Of a DNA stretch of 64,000 bases, positions 40,507-48,746 are shown piece after piece (positions within the stretch are counted from its first letter, which is position 1; each line of letters begins with the position of its first letter). The notes under the pieces were generated by a model, which was not told the origin of the DNA, ran no database searches, and saw only the letters and a program-made list of their open reading frames with translations. The stretch is from PALSA-612 sp963791225 (lineage in GTDB: Bacteria > Actinomycetota > Thermoleophilia > Gaiellales > Gaiellaceae): the NCBI GenBank assembly GCA_963791225.1, contig CAWBRV010000003.1, positions 1,240,001-1,304,000 of the forward strand, written 5' to 3'. Position numbers and translations under genes: made by a program.

Positions 40507-41303
40507 CGGCCCTTGACGTGCAGGCCTGGCTCGCCGAAGACGTCGGCGCCGGCGACGCGACCACCACGTCTGTCATCGACGAGGACGCCGTCTGCGAGGC
40601 ACGGATCCTCCTCAAGGAGCCGGGCGTCGTGTGCGGCCTGCAGGCTGCGGCATCCGTCTTCGACGCGCTCGGTGCTCGCCTCGATCCGATCGTCGCCGAC
40701 GGAGACCGCATCGAGCCGGGCCCGGTGGCCCGCGTCGACGGACCCGCGCGTGCCGTGCTGACGGGCGAGCGGCTCGCGCTCAACTTCCTCGGCCGCCTCT
40801 CGGGCATAGCCACGCTCACGCGGCGCTACGTCGACGCAGTCGAGGGCACCGGCGCAACGATTCTCGACACCCGCAAGACGACCCCGGGCCTGCGCGAGCT
40901 GGAGAAAGAGGCCGTCCGCTGCGGCGGCGGGACGAATCACCGCTTCGGCCTCGACGACGGCGTCCTGATCAAGGACAACCACCTGCGGCTCGCTCGGTCG
41001 ATCGCGGAGGCGGTCCACCGCGCCCGCTCGACCGGGCTCGCGGTCGAGGTCGAGTGCGACACGCTCGACCAGGTCGGCGAGGCGCTTGCGGCCGGTGCGG
41101 ACAGGATCCTGCTCGACAACATGAGCCTGGACGAGTTGCGGGCCGCCGTCTCGCTCGCCGCCGGGCGCACCGAGCTCGAGGCATCGGGTGGCGTGTCGCT
41201 CGACACCGTCCGCGCGATCGCCGAGACCGGTGTCGAGTTCATCTCCGTAGGCGCGTTGACCCATTCCGCACGCGCCCTCGACGTCTCCCTGGAGGTTCTG
41301 TGA
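40497..41303 (+). CDS. nadC: Quinolinate phosphoribosyltransferase (nicotinate-nucleotide pyrophosphorylase) NadC
   Basis: The 268-aa enzyme joins quinolinate and PRPP to make nicotinate mononucleotide. Motifs include LAEDVGAGDATTTSVID near the N-terminus, LNFLGRLSGIATLTRRYVDA, TRKTTPGLRELEKEAVRCGG (about residue 122) and GADRILLDNMSLDELR, with LEASGGVSLDTV later. All match the type II PRTase family at normal length. The ATG lies inside the nadB end and the stop overlaps nadA. It is the middle gene of nadBCA. Confidence 0.95.
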   Translation: MELTALDVQAWLAEDVGAGDATTTSVIDEDAVCEARILLKEPGVVCGLQAAASVFDALGARLDPIVADGDRIEPGPVARVDGPARAVLTGERLALNFLGRLSGIATLTRRYVDAVEGTGATILDTRKTTPGLRELEKEAVRCGGGTNHRFGLDDGVLIKDNHLRLARSIAEAVHRARSTGLAVEVECDTLDQVGEALAAGADRILLDNMSLDELRAAVSLAAGRTELEASGGVSLDTVRAIAETGVEFISVGALTHSARALDVSLEVL

Positions 41304-42235
41304 CCACGCTCGAGATCACCCGCATGCAGGACGAGGTGAAGGCCCTGGCGCGCGAGCGCGGTGCCGTGATCCTCGCCCACAACTACCAGGTGCCCGAGGT
41401 GCAGGACGTGGCCGACTACGTCGGCGACTCGCTCGGCCTGTCCCGCGAGGCAGCGGCCACGGAGGCCGAGGCGATCGTCTTCTGCGGCGTGCACTTCATG
41501 GCCGAGACCGCGGCGATCCTCTCGCCGGACAAGACCGTGCTGATCCCGGACCCGGACGCCGGCTGCTCGCTCGCCGCCTCGATCACGGCGGACCAGCTCC
41601 GAGCCTGGAAGGCCGAGCATCCCGGAGCCGTCGTCGTCTCCTACGTGAACACGACCGCCGAGGTCAAGGCCGAGACCGACTACTGCTGCACGTCCGGAAA
41701 CGCGAAGGCCGTGATCGAGGCGATCCCGGCCGATCAGGAGATCCTGTTCTGCCCGGACATGTTCCTCGGGATGTGGCTCGAGAAGGTCACGGGACGCAAG
41801 CTCAACGTCTGGCTCGGCGAGTGCCACGTCCACGCCGGGATCCGTCCGGCCGACATCGACCGCTGGCAGGCCGAGGCGCCCGACGCCGAGCTGCTCGTCC
41901 ATCCGGAGTGCGGCTGCGCCAGCCAGTGCATGGCCTTCGCGAACGGGCGGACGCACATCCTGTCCACCGAAGGCATGGTCAAGTTCGCCAAGCAGTCGCC
42001 GAAGGAGCGCTTCCTGATCGCGACCGAGACGGGGATCATCCACCGGCTGCAGAAGGAGGTGCCGGGCAAGCGCTTCGAGGCTGTGTCCGAGCGCGCGATC
42101 TGCAAGTACATGAAGATGATCACGCTCGAGAAGCTGCGCGACTCGCTGCGCGACTGGAAGTACGTCGTCACGGTCGAGCCCGAGATCGCCGACCGTGCCC
42201 GCGGCGCGATCGAGCGCATGGTCGAGATCGTCTAG
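41300..42235 (+). CDS. nadA: Quinolinate synthase NadA
   Basis: The protein is 311 aa from GTG 41300, which overlaps the nadC stop (GTGA) and is preceded by GGAGG. It condenses iminoaspartate with dihydroxyacetone phosphate using a [4Fe-4S] cluster. Cluster-relevant Cys are seen in IVFCGVHFMAETA and HPECGCASQC, with ILAHNYQVPEVQDVADYVGD at the N-terminus and DPDAGCSLA in the middle. Length fits the short NadA group (about 300 aa). It ends 17 bp from the convergent LanC-like gene. Confidence 0.95.
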   Translation: MTTLEITRMQDEVKALARERGAVILAHNYQVPEVQDVADYVGDSLGLSREAAATEAEAIVFCGVHFMAETAAILSPDKTVLIPDPDAGCSLAASITADQLRAWKAEHPGAVVVSYVNTTAEVKAETDYCCTSGNAKAVIEAIPADQEILFCPDMFLGMWLEKVTGRKLNVWLGECHVHAGIRPADIDRWQAEAPDAELLVHPECGCASQCMAFANGRTHILSTEGMVKFAKQSPKERFLIATETGIIHRLQKEVPGKRFEAVSERAICKYMKMITLEKLRDSLRDWKYVVTVEPEIADRARGAIERMVEIV

Positions 42236-42252
42236 CCCGCCGCGGGGCCGGA

Positions 42253-43461
42253 CTACCAGTAGTCGATGGTCGGCATGTGTGCCGTGGCGCTGATGCACTG
42301 GGAGACGTAGACGGCGACGCCGACGTCCCCCGTCCAGAGCGAGTAGTGCCCGTACCCGCACTCGCTCCGTGCGCGCTCGACCTGGAGAAGCGCGTGGGCG
42401 GCGAAGCTGCGAGCCCGGGCAAGCCACCGTTCGTCCTGCGTCAGCTCGAACAACTTCAGGAACGCGAAGCCGTTTCCCGCCGTCCCGTGGCAGAGGCCTG
42501 CTCCCTTCGCCAGGGGCCCTGCCGTCCAGGTCAGCTCTCCGGCGGAGAGCAGGAGCTCGGACAGCTCGGCATCGTCGCGCGCGAGACCGGTGAGTGAGAT
42601 CACGACGCCGGGTGCGCCGTGGCACCACTGCACACGGATCCGTCCGTCCCCGCCACCTGCCAGCAACCCATCCAAGCGAACCTCGGGTGCCCAGTTGACC
42701 AGACCGTTCTCGCGAAACGCGAGCGTGGCGATGGTCGCCCTGGCGCGCTCGCGAACGACTGCGATCTCCGCACCCAGCTGACGAGAGACGCGTTCGAGCA
42801 CGCGGACGTTGCCGACGAGGCCGTGCGCCGGCCCGATGAACTGCCACTCGCGGCCGCTGAACCGCTGGGTCCACAGCCAGCAGCCCTCCGGGCCGGGAAG
42901 CCACCGCTCCCAGAGGTCGGCGGACGCCTGCTCCAACAGCACCCGCCACCGCGGCTCCCCCGTCCGCTCCAGCATCGCCAGCGCGACCAGCATCGTGCCA
43001 GGACTACCCCACACCAGCTCGTTCGCCTCGCTGCCGATGTTCGCCGAGACGCACTCCTCCAGGCGGTCGGCGACCGCCTCGGAGGCGCCTAGCAAATACG
43101 CGACGAGCAGCATCCCTGACTCGCCCTCCCACAGGCCCGGCATCGGCTGGTCGATTTCGGGGTCGCTCAGATACCGCTCGTATGCCTGCCGTGGAACTTC
43201 CGCCCAGTCTCGTGCAAGGTCGACGAAGCCTTCGCGCCGGAGGCGATCGAGGGCCCAGACGACCCCTGACGCTCCCCAGGCACCAAGCGTTTCCGAATGC
43301 TTTGCCCCGTCGTAGTCATCCAGCGGATGCATCGGCCAGAAGCCCTGCGAATCGAACCCGCTCTCGGCGTCCGCCGCTATCTGCCGGATCGCAGCCCGGG
43401 CCGCGCCCTCGTCCCACATGTGGTCGGTCAGGGGCTCGTGACTCTGCGGAGAAAAGAGCAT
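42253..43461 (-). CDS. LanC-like protein (lanthionine synthetase C family)
   Basis: The 402-aa protein has the alpha/alpha-barrel pattern of LanC/LANCL proteins. All three zinc ligands are present: Cys280 in QWCHGAPG, then Cys324 and His325 in GLCHGTAGNGF, at nearly the same spacing as NisC. The N-terminal repeats (WEGESGMLLVAYLLG, VWGSPGTMLVALAML) fit the barrel. True LanC cyclases act on dehydrated precursor peptides made by LanB, LanM or similar enzymes. No dehydratase or precursor gene lies here. The genes upstream on the same strand encode an ABC exporter. Stand-alone LanC-like proteins also occur outside RiPP pathways, with proposed thioether-addition or glutathione-related roles. Confidence 0.87.
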   Translation of the reverse strand: MLFSPQSHEPLTDHMWDEGAARAAIRQIAADAESGFDSQGFWPMHPLDDYDGAKHSETLGAWGASGVVWALDRLRREGFVDLARDWAEVPRQAYERYLSDPEIDQPMPGLWEGESGMLLVAYLLGASEAVADRLEECVSANIGSEANELVWGSPGTMLVALAMLERTGEPRWRVLLEQASADLWERWLPGPEGCWLWTQRFSGREWQFIGPAHGLVGNVRVLERVSRQLGAEIAVVRERARATIATLAFRENGLVNWAPEVRLDGLLAGGGDGRIRVQWCHGAPGVVISLTGLARDDAELSELLLSAGELTWTAGPLAKGAGLCHGTAGNGFAFLKLFELTQDERWLARARSFAAHALLQVERARSECGYGHYSLWTGDVGVAVYVSQCISATAHMPTIDYW

Positions 43462-43514
43462 GGTCGGCCAGAGGCTAACGCCGCGGGTGTCGGCGCAACG
43501 ACTGGGCGGAGCGG

Positions 43515-45080
43515 CTAGGCGCGGACCGGCTGCACGGCAGTGGTGCCGAGGGCCAGCTCCGCGTCTGCCTGGTCGATCACGGCCACGTCGTGCGTGGCGC
43601 AGACGACGGCCGTGCCCGACTCCCTGGCCAGCCGCGCGAGGAGCTCGGCGACCGCGCGGGCGTTCGCCTCGTCGAGCCGGGCGGTCGGCTCGTCGGCGAG
43701 CAGCACTGCGGGGCGGACGGCAATCGCGCGCGCGATCGCGACGCGCTCGCGCTCGCCGGCCGAGAGCTCGTTCGCGCGCCGGTCTGCGAGCTCGCCGAGG
43801 CCCACGGCCGCGAGTGCTTCGCGCGCAGGCCCGGCGGCGTCTTCCGCCGACACGCCGCGCAGCGCCAGACCGAGCTCGACGTTCTCGGCCGCGCTCAGGA
43901 ACTCGACGAGGCGCGCATCCTGGCCCACGACACCCACATGGTCGCGCCGGAATGCCGCGCGCTGGGCGCGGTCGAGCGACGAGATCGACGTTCCGAGGAC
44001 GGTGACCTCGCCCGCGTCGGGCAGCTCGAGGCCGGCGAGCAGTCGCAGCAGCGTGGTCTTGCCGGAACCGGACCGACCGGTGACCGCGGTGACGCGGCCC
44101 GATGGGAAGGAGGCGGCGAAGCCGTCGAGGACCGGCGGGCCGGACGAGAACGCCTTGGACACGCCCTGAAGCGACGCGACGGTGTCGCCTGTCGAGCCTG
44201 GGAGCAGCGCCTCCGGGGACGAGTCCGCAGTGGCCGCCGTCTGCTGCACCGGGACGATCACGATGCCGTCTCCAGAGAACCTCGCTGCTGCACGGCGACC
44301 GACACCGGCACGGCGCAGGAGCTCCTCCGGTAGGCGCAGCCAGCCGCCTCGGCCGACGACGATCGACTCGTCCCCGCCGTCCTCGCGGGCCCACTCGGCA
44401 GAAAGTCGGCCGTCTCGCACGTGGACGATCCTGTCGGCAATCGACGCCGACTCGGGGTCGTGGCTGACGATCACGGTCGTGCACCGCTCCGCTCGGGCGA
44501 GTTCGCCCAGGACGTCGTAGAGGGTGGCGGCGCTCGCGTGGTCGAGCTCTCCCGTCGGCTCGTCCGCGAACAGCAGCCGAGGCCGGTGGGCGAGCGCCGC
44601 ACAGACGACGACGCGCTGCTGCTCGCCGCCGGAGAGCTCGTACGGCCGCGAGCCGCGCTTCGCCGCGAGCCCGACCCGCTCGAGCAGCTCGTCGGCCCGG
44701 CGGTCCCGCTCGGCGCGCGTCGCCCCTTTCAGGCCGAGCCGCAGCCCGACCAGCTCCCGCGCGGTCAGCTCGGGCGCCAGCGCGCGCGAGTAGTGCTGGT
44801 CGGCGTAGCCGGTCTCCTCCGAGCGGTACCTCGCGAGCGCGCGAGAGGAGAGGCCGGCGAGGTCGGTGCCGTTGACGATGGCCCGGCCGGCCGAGGGCCG
44901 GTCGAGGCCGGCGAGGATCCGCAGCAGCGTCGTCTTCCCCGAGCCGCTCGGGCCGAGCACGACGAGGATCTCCCCGTCGCGGACAGTCAGCGTCAGGCCC
45001 TGCAGCGCGGCCGCGTTCCCGCCGGCCGACTCGTAGATCCGGAACAGGTCACGGGCCTCGATCGCGGTCGCGCGGCTCAT
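43515..45080 (-). CDS. ABC exporter ATPase with two fused MacB/LolD-type nucleotide-binding domains
   Basis: This 521-aa cytoplasmic ATPase carries two complete domains. Domain 1 (about 1-225) has GPSGSGKTTLLRILAG, YADQHYSR, LSGGEQQRVVVCAAL and LLFADEPTGELD. Domain 2 (about 300-521) has GRSGSGKTTLLRLLAG, LSAGERERVAIARAI and VLLADEPTARLD. MacB/LolD-type proteins are normally single-domain dimers, so the fusion is unusual. Both Walker A and signature motifs appear intact. The linker region holds VIVPVQQTAATADSS. Its ATG overlaps the stop of the large permease gene, and the LanC-like gene follows after 53 bp. Confidence 0.9.
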   Translation of the reverse strand: MSRATAIEARDLFRIYESAGGNAAALQGLTLTVRDGEILVVLGPSGSGKTTLLRILAGLDRPSAGRAIVNGTDLAGLSSRALARYRSEETGYADQHYSRALAPELTARELVGLRLGLKGATRAERDRRADELLERVGLAAKRGSRPYELSGGEQQRVVVCAALAHRPRLLFADEPTGELDHASAATLYDVLGELARAERCTTVIVSHDPESASIADRIVHVRDGRLSAEWAREDGGDESIVVGRGGWLRLPEELLRRAGVGRRAAARFSGDGIVIVPVQQTAATADSSPEALLPGSTGDTVASLQGVSKAFSSGPPVLDGFAASFPSGRVTAVTGRSGSGKTTLLRLLAGLELPDAGEVTVLGTSISSLDRAQRAAFRRDHVGVVGQDARLVEFLSAAENVELGLALRGVSAEDAAGPAREALAAVGLGELADRRANELSAGERERVAIARAIAVRPAVLLADEPTARLDEANARAVAELLARLARESGTAVVCATHDVAVIDQADAELALGTTAVQPVRA

Positions 45081-48000
45081 GTCGCCGCCTCAGCGGTCGA
45101 GGCGATCGGGGATCGGAACGCCGACCAGGTGACAAGGCCGACGAGCGCGGCTGCCGCGACGGCGTAGGCGGCGAGTGCGACGACGAGGAGCGTCCAGTCG
45201 ACGTCGAGCCGGAGCGGCGGGACCGGGGTGTCCGCCCCGGCCGTCAGACGGACGACGCTGACGACGAGCGTGCTCAGCACCGCGCCCGTTGCCAGGCCAC
45301 CGATGACGCCGACGGTGGCGATGACGAGAGCCCGCAGCCGCAGGAGGCGCCGCAGGTCGGCCGGAGACGCGCCCTGCGCCTCGAGTTCGTTGAGCTCGCC
45401 GCGCTCGTCCCGCAGGTCGCTGATCACCGCGAGCAGCAGGCCTCCGAGCGCCAGGGCGAGCGCGACGATCGCGGCTCCGGCGAGCGTGACGAGCGTGCCG
45501 TGGCTCAGCGGATCGGCGGCGAGCTCGCCGACGGCGCCGTCGTAGGTCTTCAGCGTGAGCACGTCGAACGGCTTCTGGGCCAGCGCCTGGTCGACGCCGC
45601 CGGGATCGTGCCTGCCGTCGACCCACACCTCCTCGATCTGGCCCGAGCCCGGCACTGCCCCGTTCAGCACGCCGAGGAGCCACGACTCGTCCGCGATCAC
45701 GAAGCTGCCGGTCAGGGTCGGGAACCGCCGGGCGACGCCGACGACCCGGACGAGGAACTGCTGGTCGACGATCTGCACGGGCACGACCCCACCGGGTCCC
45801 GCCGCGGCGGCCAGGTTCGGCGAGGCGATGACGGGGATGGGCCCGCCGTCGGCCGGCTCACGGGGTCGGAAACGGGTCTGCAGGGTCGGCGTGACCACGT
45901 AGCGGACGAGCGTGGCGCCCGCCGGCGCGTGCAGCGGATGGGCACCGTTGACGCCGATCCAGCCCGCGTACCCGGGGAGCGTCGTCGACGCGCCCGGGCC
46001 GACCGCGCGGAGCCGGCCGAGCGCGAGCGTTCCGGCGAACTGCGGGATGTAGACGCGCGTCCCGGTCGTCGGCAGGTCGAACGCGAGGCTGGTGACGAGC
46101 CCGCCGCGGGCGTCCTCGGGGATTCGTGCGCTGAGGACGTGGTTCTTGCCGGCCGCGGCGCCGAAGTATCCAATCTGGACCTTGCCGAGCTCGACCGCCT
46201 CGAAGTCGCCTTCGGGGGTCTCCATGTCCGCCGTGACCGCCACTGCGTCGCCGGAGAGGCGAACCGGCAACTCGAGACGGTCGGCGCCCGCAGGCAGGCG
46301 GAGACCTCGCAAAGCGACAGAGCGGTGGGGCCGTACGAGGCTCGCGAGTCGCGTCGGGCTCGATGCTGCGAAGTCGTCCCGCCAGCGGAGCTTCGTGAAC
46401 GCCGCCGCCGGGACGCCGAGGATCGTCGTCCCGAGCTGGCCGCCGCCGGACGCGTCTCCCTGGACGCGCGTGACCGGGTAGCCGGTGACGCCACGGCCGA
46501 GCTTCCGGTAGTCGGCGAGCGGTGCGGCGTCGAGCGGGTACACGCCCTGCGTGAAGTCCTCCTGCAGGGTGGCCGTGAGCGGCACGGCGTACGAGGCCTC
46601 GTCCGCCTGGTTTCGAGTCAGCGTCGAGCGGTACGCGGCGGCGAAGGCGGCGAGCCCGATCGAGACGACCAGGAAGGAGACGGCGATCGCGCTCCGCCCG
46701 GGGTTCCGCGCGAGCGAGACCGCGGCGAGGCGGAGCGGGACGACCGAACGGCGCGTGGAGCGTTCGAGGAGACGCAGGATCGGCGGCAGGAGCCGGACGG
46801 CGAGAACGGCCGCCACGAACGCGACCAGGCCGGGCAGCAGGAGCAGGAAGACGCCGGTGCCCTGCTCCTGCGCGATCGACGCCGAGTCGGCGCTGCCGCG
46901 GACGAGGGCGAGGACGACGGCAACGAACGCACCGATCGCGGCGACGTCGATCGCCGTGATCGTGAACGGTCCGACGCGGCGGCGGGGTCGCCAGAGCGAG
47001 AGGAGGAGGACGAGCGTGGCTGCGGCCGCCAGGCCCGCGGCGGCTGCGATGCCCGCCCAGGAGAGCACGGAGTGCTGCAGGACGGCACCCGCCGGCGAGC
47101 CGGCCGCGCCGGCGATCGCCGCGGCGATCGCGGCACCCACCGTCCAGCCGACGATCGTCCCCACGAGCGCGATCACGACAGCCTCGGCCGCGAACACGAG
47201 GCCGCGCTGGCCGGTCCCGGCGCCGAGCCAGGTCAGGCGCCGCATCGCCGCCTGGTTCCGTCGGCTTCCGCTCGCTGCCGCAAGCAGCGCGAACGCGAGC
47301 AGGAGCGCGGCCGCCTCGCCGCCGATCAGGAGCAGCCGCCGCCCGGCGACGGTGCTCGTGTCGCTCGCGGCCTGGACGGCGTCGGTCGGAGCCTCGAGCC
47401 CGAAGAACTCGGAGGCCGATCCGAGCTCGGACTGTGCCTGCGTCACGCGCGACTGAAAGCTCGCCACGTTCCAGGCATGTACGTCGCCGCGCTGGAGCGG
47501 GACGATCCAACTGTAGGCGCGGTAGAGGTCGGACGCGAACGGCGCCGTGGCGAGCGCCGAGACGCCGTTCGCGACCAGGATCGGAACGGCCCTGGGGGCG
47601 TGGTAGTCGGCCGCCTGCTCGACCGCGGGATTCAGCTTCTGGCCGACGTCGTTCCCGAGCGCGAGATCGGAGACGAGCCTGCCCTTGCCGACGACGACGA
47701 GGTGGAGCTTCGGATCGGAAGGCACAGCGCCGCGGCCGCCGACCTGGATCAGCTCGCAGCGCATGGCCGTGCACGGGCGCGGATAGCGGCCCGAGCGGAG
47801 CCGCACCCAGGTACGAACGCCCTCGATCGCGGCCAGGTCGGTGGTGGCGCCGCCGATCGTGCTCTCGCGGAAGACGGCGGTCGCGAACGGGGGCCGGTGC
47901 GCCAGCTTGCCGAGCGCCTGTGCCGCGACTGCGTCGAGCGTCGCGAACCGCTCGGAGGTCTGGCCGGGCACCCCGCCCCAGGACGCCCGCAGGACGCGCT

Positions 48001-48184
48001 GCGCGGGATCGAGGCCACCGAGGTCGCGGCCGAGCGCGCGGTCCTGTGCGACGAGGCTGCCGCCGAGCACGGCGGCGAGTGCTCCCGCTCCAACCGCGAC
48101 GCCGAGGCCGACGAGCACCGCCAGCCCCCAGTGATGGCGCAGCCGCGCGCCGGCGAGTCGCAGCGGGTAGAGGCATCGGGACAA
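45077..48184 (-). CDS. Large FtsX/MacB-type ABC permease
   Basis: The protein is about 1035 aa from TTG 48184; ATG 48229 adds 15 residues but runs into the divergent CGNR gene. An N-terminal helix (about 15-40) precedes a large extracellular part. A block of several helices lies around residues 300-500 (AAALLLAFALLAAASG, then AAGLAAAATLVLLLSLW). A second extracellular part and three C-terminal helices in the FtsX arrangement follow (LAGAAIVALALALGGLLLAV near 910, ATVGVIGGLATGAVLSTL, and LVVALAAYAVAAAALVGLV). Ten or so helices suit a fused dimer of FtsX-type permeases partnering the fused ATPase. Such systems export or extract lipids, peptides or macrolides; the substrate is unknown. Confidence 0.82.
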   Translation of the reverse strand: MSRCLYPLRLAGARLRHHWGLAVLVGLGVAVGAGALAAVLGGSLVAQDRALGRDLGGLDPAQRVLRASWGGVPGQTSERFATLDAVAAQALGKLAHRPPFATAVFRESTIGGATTDLAAIEGVRTWVRLRSGRYPRPCTAMRCELIQVGGRGAVPSDPKLHLVVVGKGRLVSDLALGNDVGQKLNPAVEQAADYHAPRAVPILVANGVSALATAPFASDLYRAYSWIVPLQRGDVHAWNVASFQSRVTQAQSELGSASEFFGLEAPTDAVQAASDTSTVAGRRLLLIGGEAAALLLAFALLAAASGSRRNQAAMRRLTWLGAGTGQRGLVFAAEAVVIALVGTIVGWTVGAAIAAAIAGAAGSPAGAVLQHSVLSWAGIAAAAGLAAAATLVLLLSLWRPRRRVGPFTITAIDVAAIGAFVAVVLALVRGSADSASIAQEQGTGVFLLLLPGLVAFVAAVLAVRLLPPILRLLERSTRRSVVPLRLAAVSLARNPGRSAIAVSFLVVSIGLAAFAAAYRSTLTRNQADEASYAVPLTATLQEDFTQGVYPLDAAPLADYRKLGRGVTGYPVTRVQGDASGGGQLGTTILGVPAAAFTKLRWRDDFAASSPTRLASLVRPHRSVALRGLRLPAGADRLELPVRLSGDAVAVTADMETPEGDFEAVELGKVQIGYFGAAAGKNHVLSARIPEDARGGLVTSLAFDLPTTGTRVYIPQFAGTLALGRLRAVGPGASTTLPGYAGWIGVNGAHPLHAPAGATLVRYVVTPTLQTRFRPREPADGGPIPVIASPNLAAAAGPGGVVPVQIVDQQFLVRVVGVARRFPTLTGSFVIADESWLLGVLNGAVPGSGQIEEVWVDGRHDPGGVDQALAQKPFDVLTLKTYDGAVGELAADPLSHGTLVTLAGAAIVALALALGGLLLAVISDLRDERGELNELEAQGASPADLRRLLRLRALVIATVGVIGGLATGAVLSTLVVSVVRLTAGADTPVPPLRLDVDWTLLVVALAAYAVAAAALVGLVTWSAFRSPIASTAEAAT

Positions 48185-48199
48185 AACCGGTGAACGGAG

Positions 48200-48205
48200 T
48201 ATACT
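48200..48205 (+). promoter_or_regulatory. -10 box of the CGNR regulator gene
   Basis: TATACT sits 10 nt before the ATG at 48216, implying a leaderless message. No convincing -35 box is seen 17 bp upstream. The site lies in the 31-bp gap to the ABC permease start. Confidence 0.45.
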
Positions 48206-48215
48206 GGTGTCGCTG

Positions 48216-48746
48216 ATGGCAGGCCGCAAGGCACCACGCTACGACATCCCCAACGCCGCGCCCGAGCCACTCCGGCAAGTGCAGCTGTTCGTCAACACCG
48301 TGAACTGCGAGAGCGGCGAGGACTGGCTGGCCCGCCGGCTCGAGGAAGACGGCGTGACGGGGACGTCCGAGGAGCTCGCGCGCGCCCGCACCGTCAGGGA
48401 GGCGCTCCGGGAGCTGCTCTACGCGAACAACCGGCAGCCGCTCGAGGGCGACCCGCTGCCCGTGCTCGCCGCCGCCGCCGACGCGGCCGCGCTCACGATC
48501 GACTTCTCGCGCCCGGAGCTCGTCTCGCGCGCCGAGGGCGTCGATGCGGCGGTCGGCCGCGTGCTCGCGGTCTCGTACCTCGCGATGCTCGACGGGAGCT
48601 GGTCCCGGCTCAAGTGCTGCCGTAACCACCATTGCCGCTGGGCGTTCTACGACTACTCGAAGAACCGCTCGGCGAGCTGGTGCTCGATGCAGCTCTGCGG
48701 CAACCGCACGAAGACGCGCACCTACCGCGCGCGCCACGCGACCTAA
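48216..48746 (+). CDS. ABATE-domain/CGNR zinc-finger transcriptional regulator
   Basis: The protein is 176 aa from ATG 48216. An N-terminal ABATE-type domain (FVNTVNCESGEDWLARRLEE, then ARARTVREALRELLYANN) is followed by the C-terminal CGNR zinc finger, with cysteines in LKCCRNHHCRW and SASWCSMQLCGNRTKTRTYR. Members are putative stress-responsive regulators. A TATACT box (48200-48205) ends 10 nt before the ATG, so the transcript is nearly or fully leaderless. The alternative GTG 48207 overlaps the expected start site. It is divergent from the ABC permease, and a control link is likely but unproven. Confidence 0.88.
   Translation: MAGRKAPRYDIPNAAPEPLRQVQLFVNTVNCESGEDWLARRLEEDGVTGTSEELARARTVREALRELLYANNRQPLEGDPLPVLAAAADAAALTIDFSRPELVSRAEGVDAAVGRVLAVSYLAMLDGSWSRLKCCRNHHCRWAFYDYSKNRSASWCSMQLCGNRTKTRTYRARHAT

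Noticed and set aside
42253..48184. A complete lanthipeptide biosynthetic cluster
   Set aside because: No LanB, LanM, LanKC or LanL dehydratase and no candidate precursor ORF is nearby. Only a LanC-like protein and an exporter are present.
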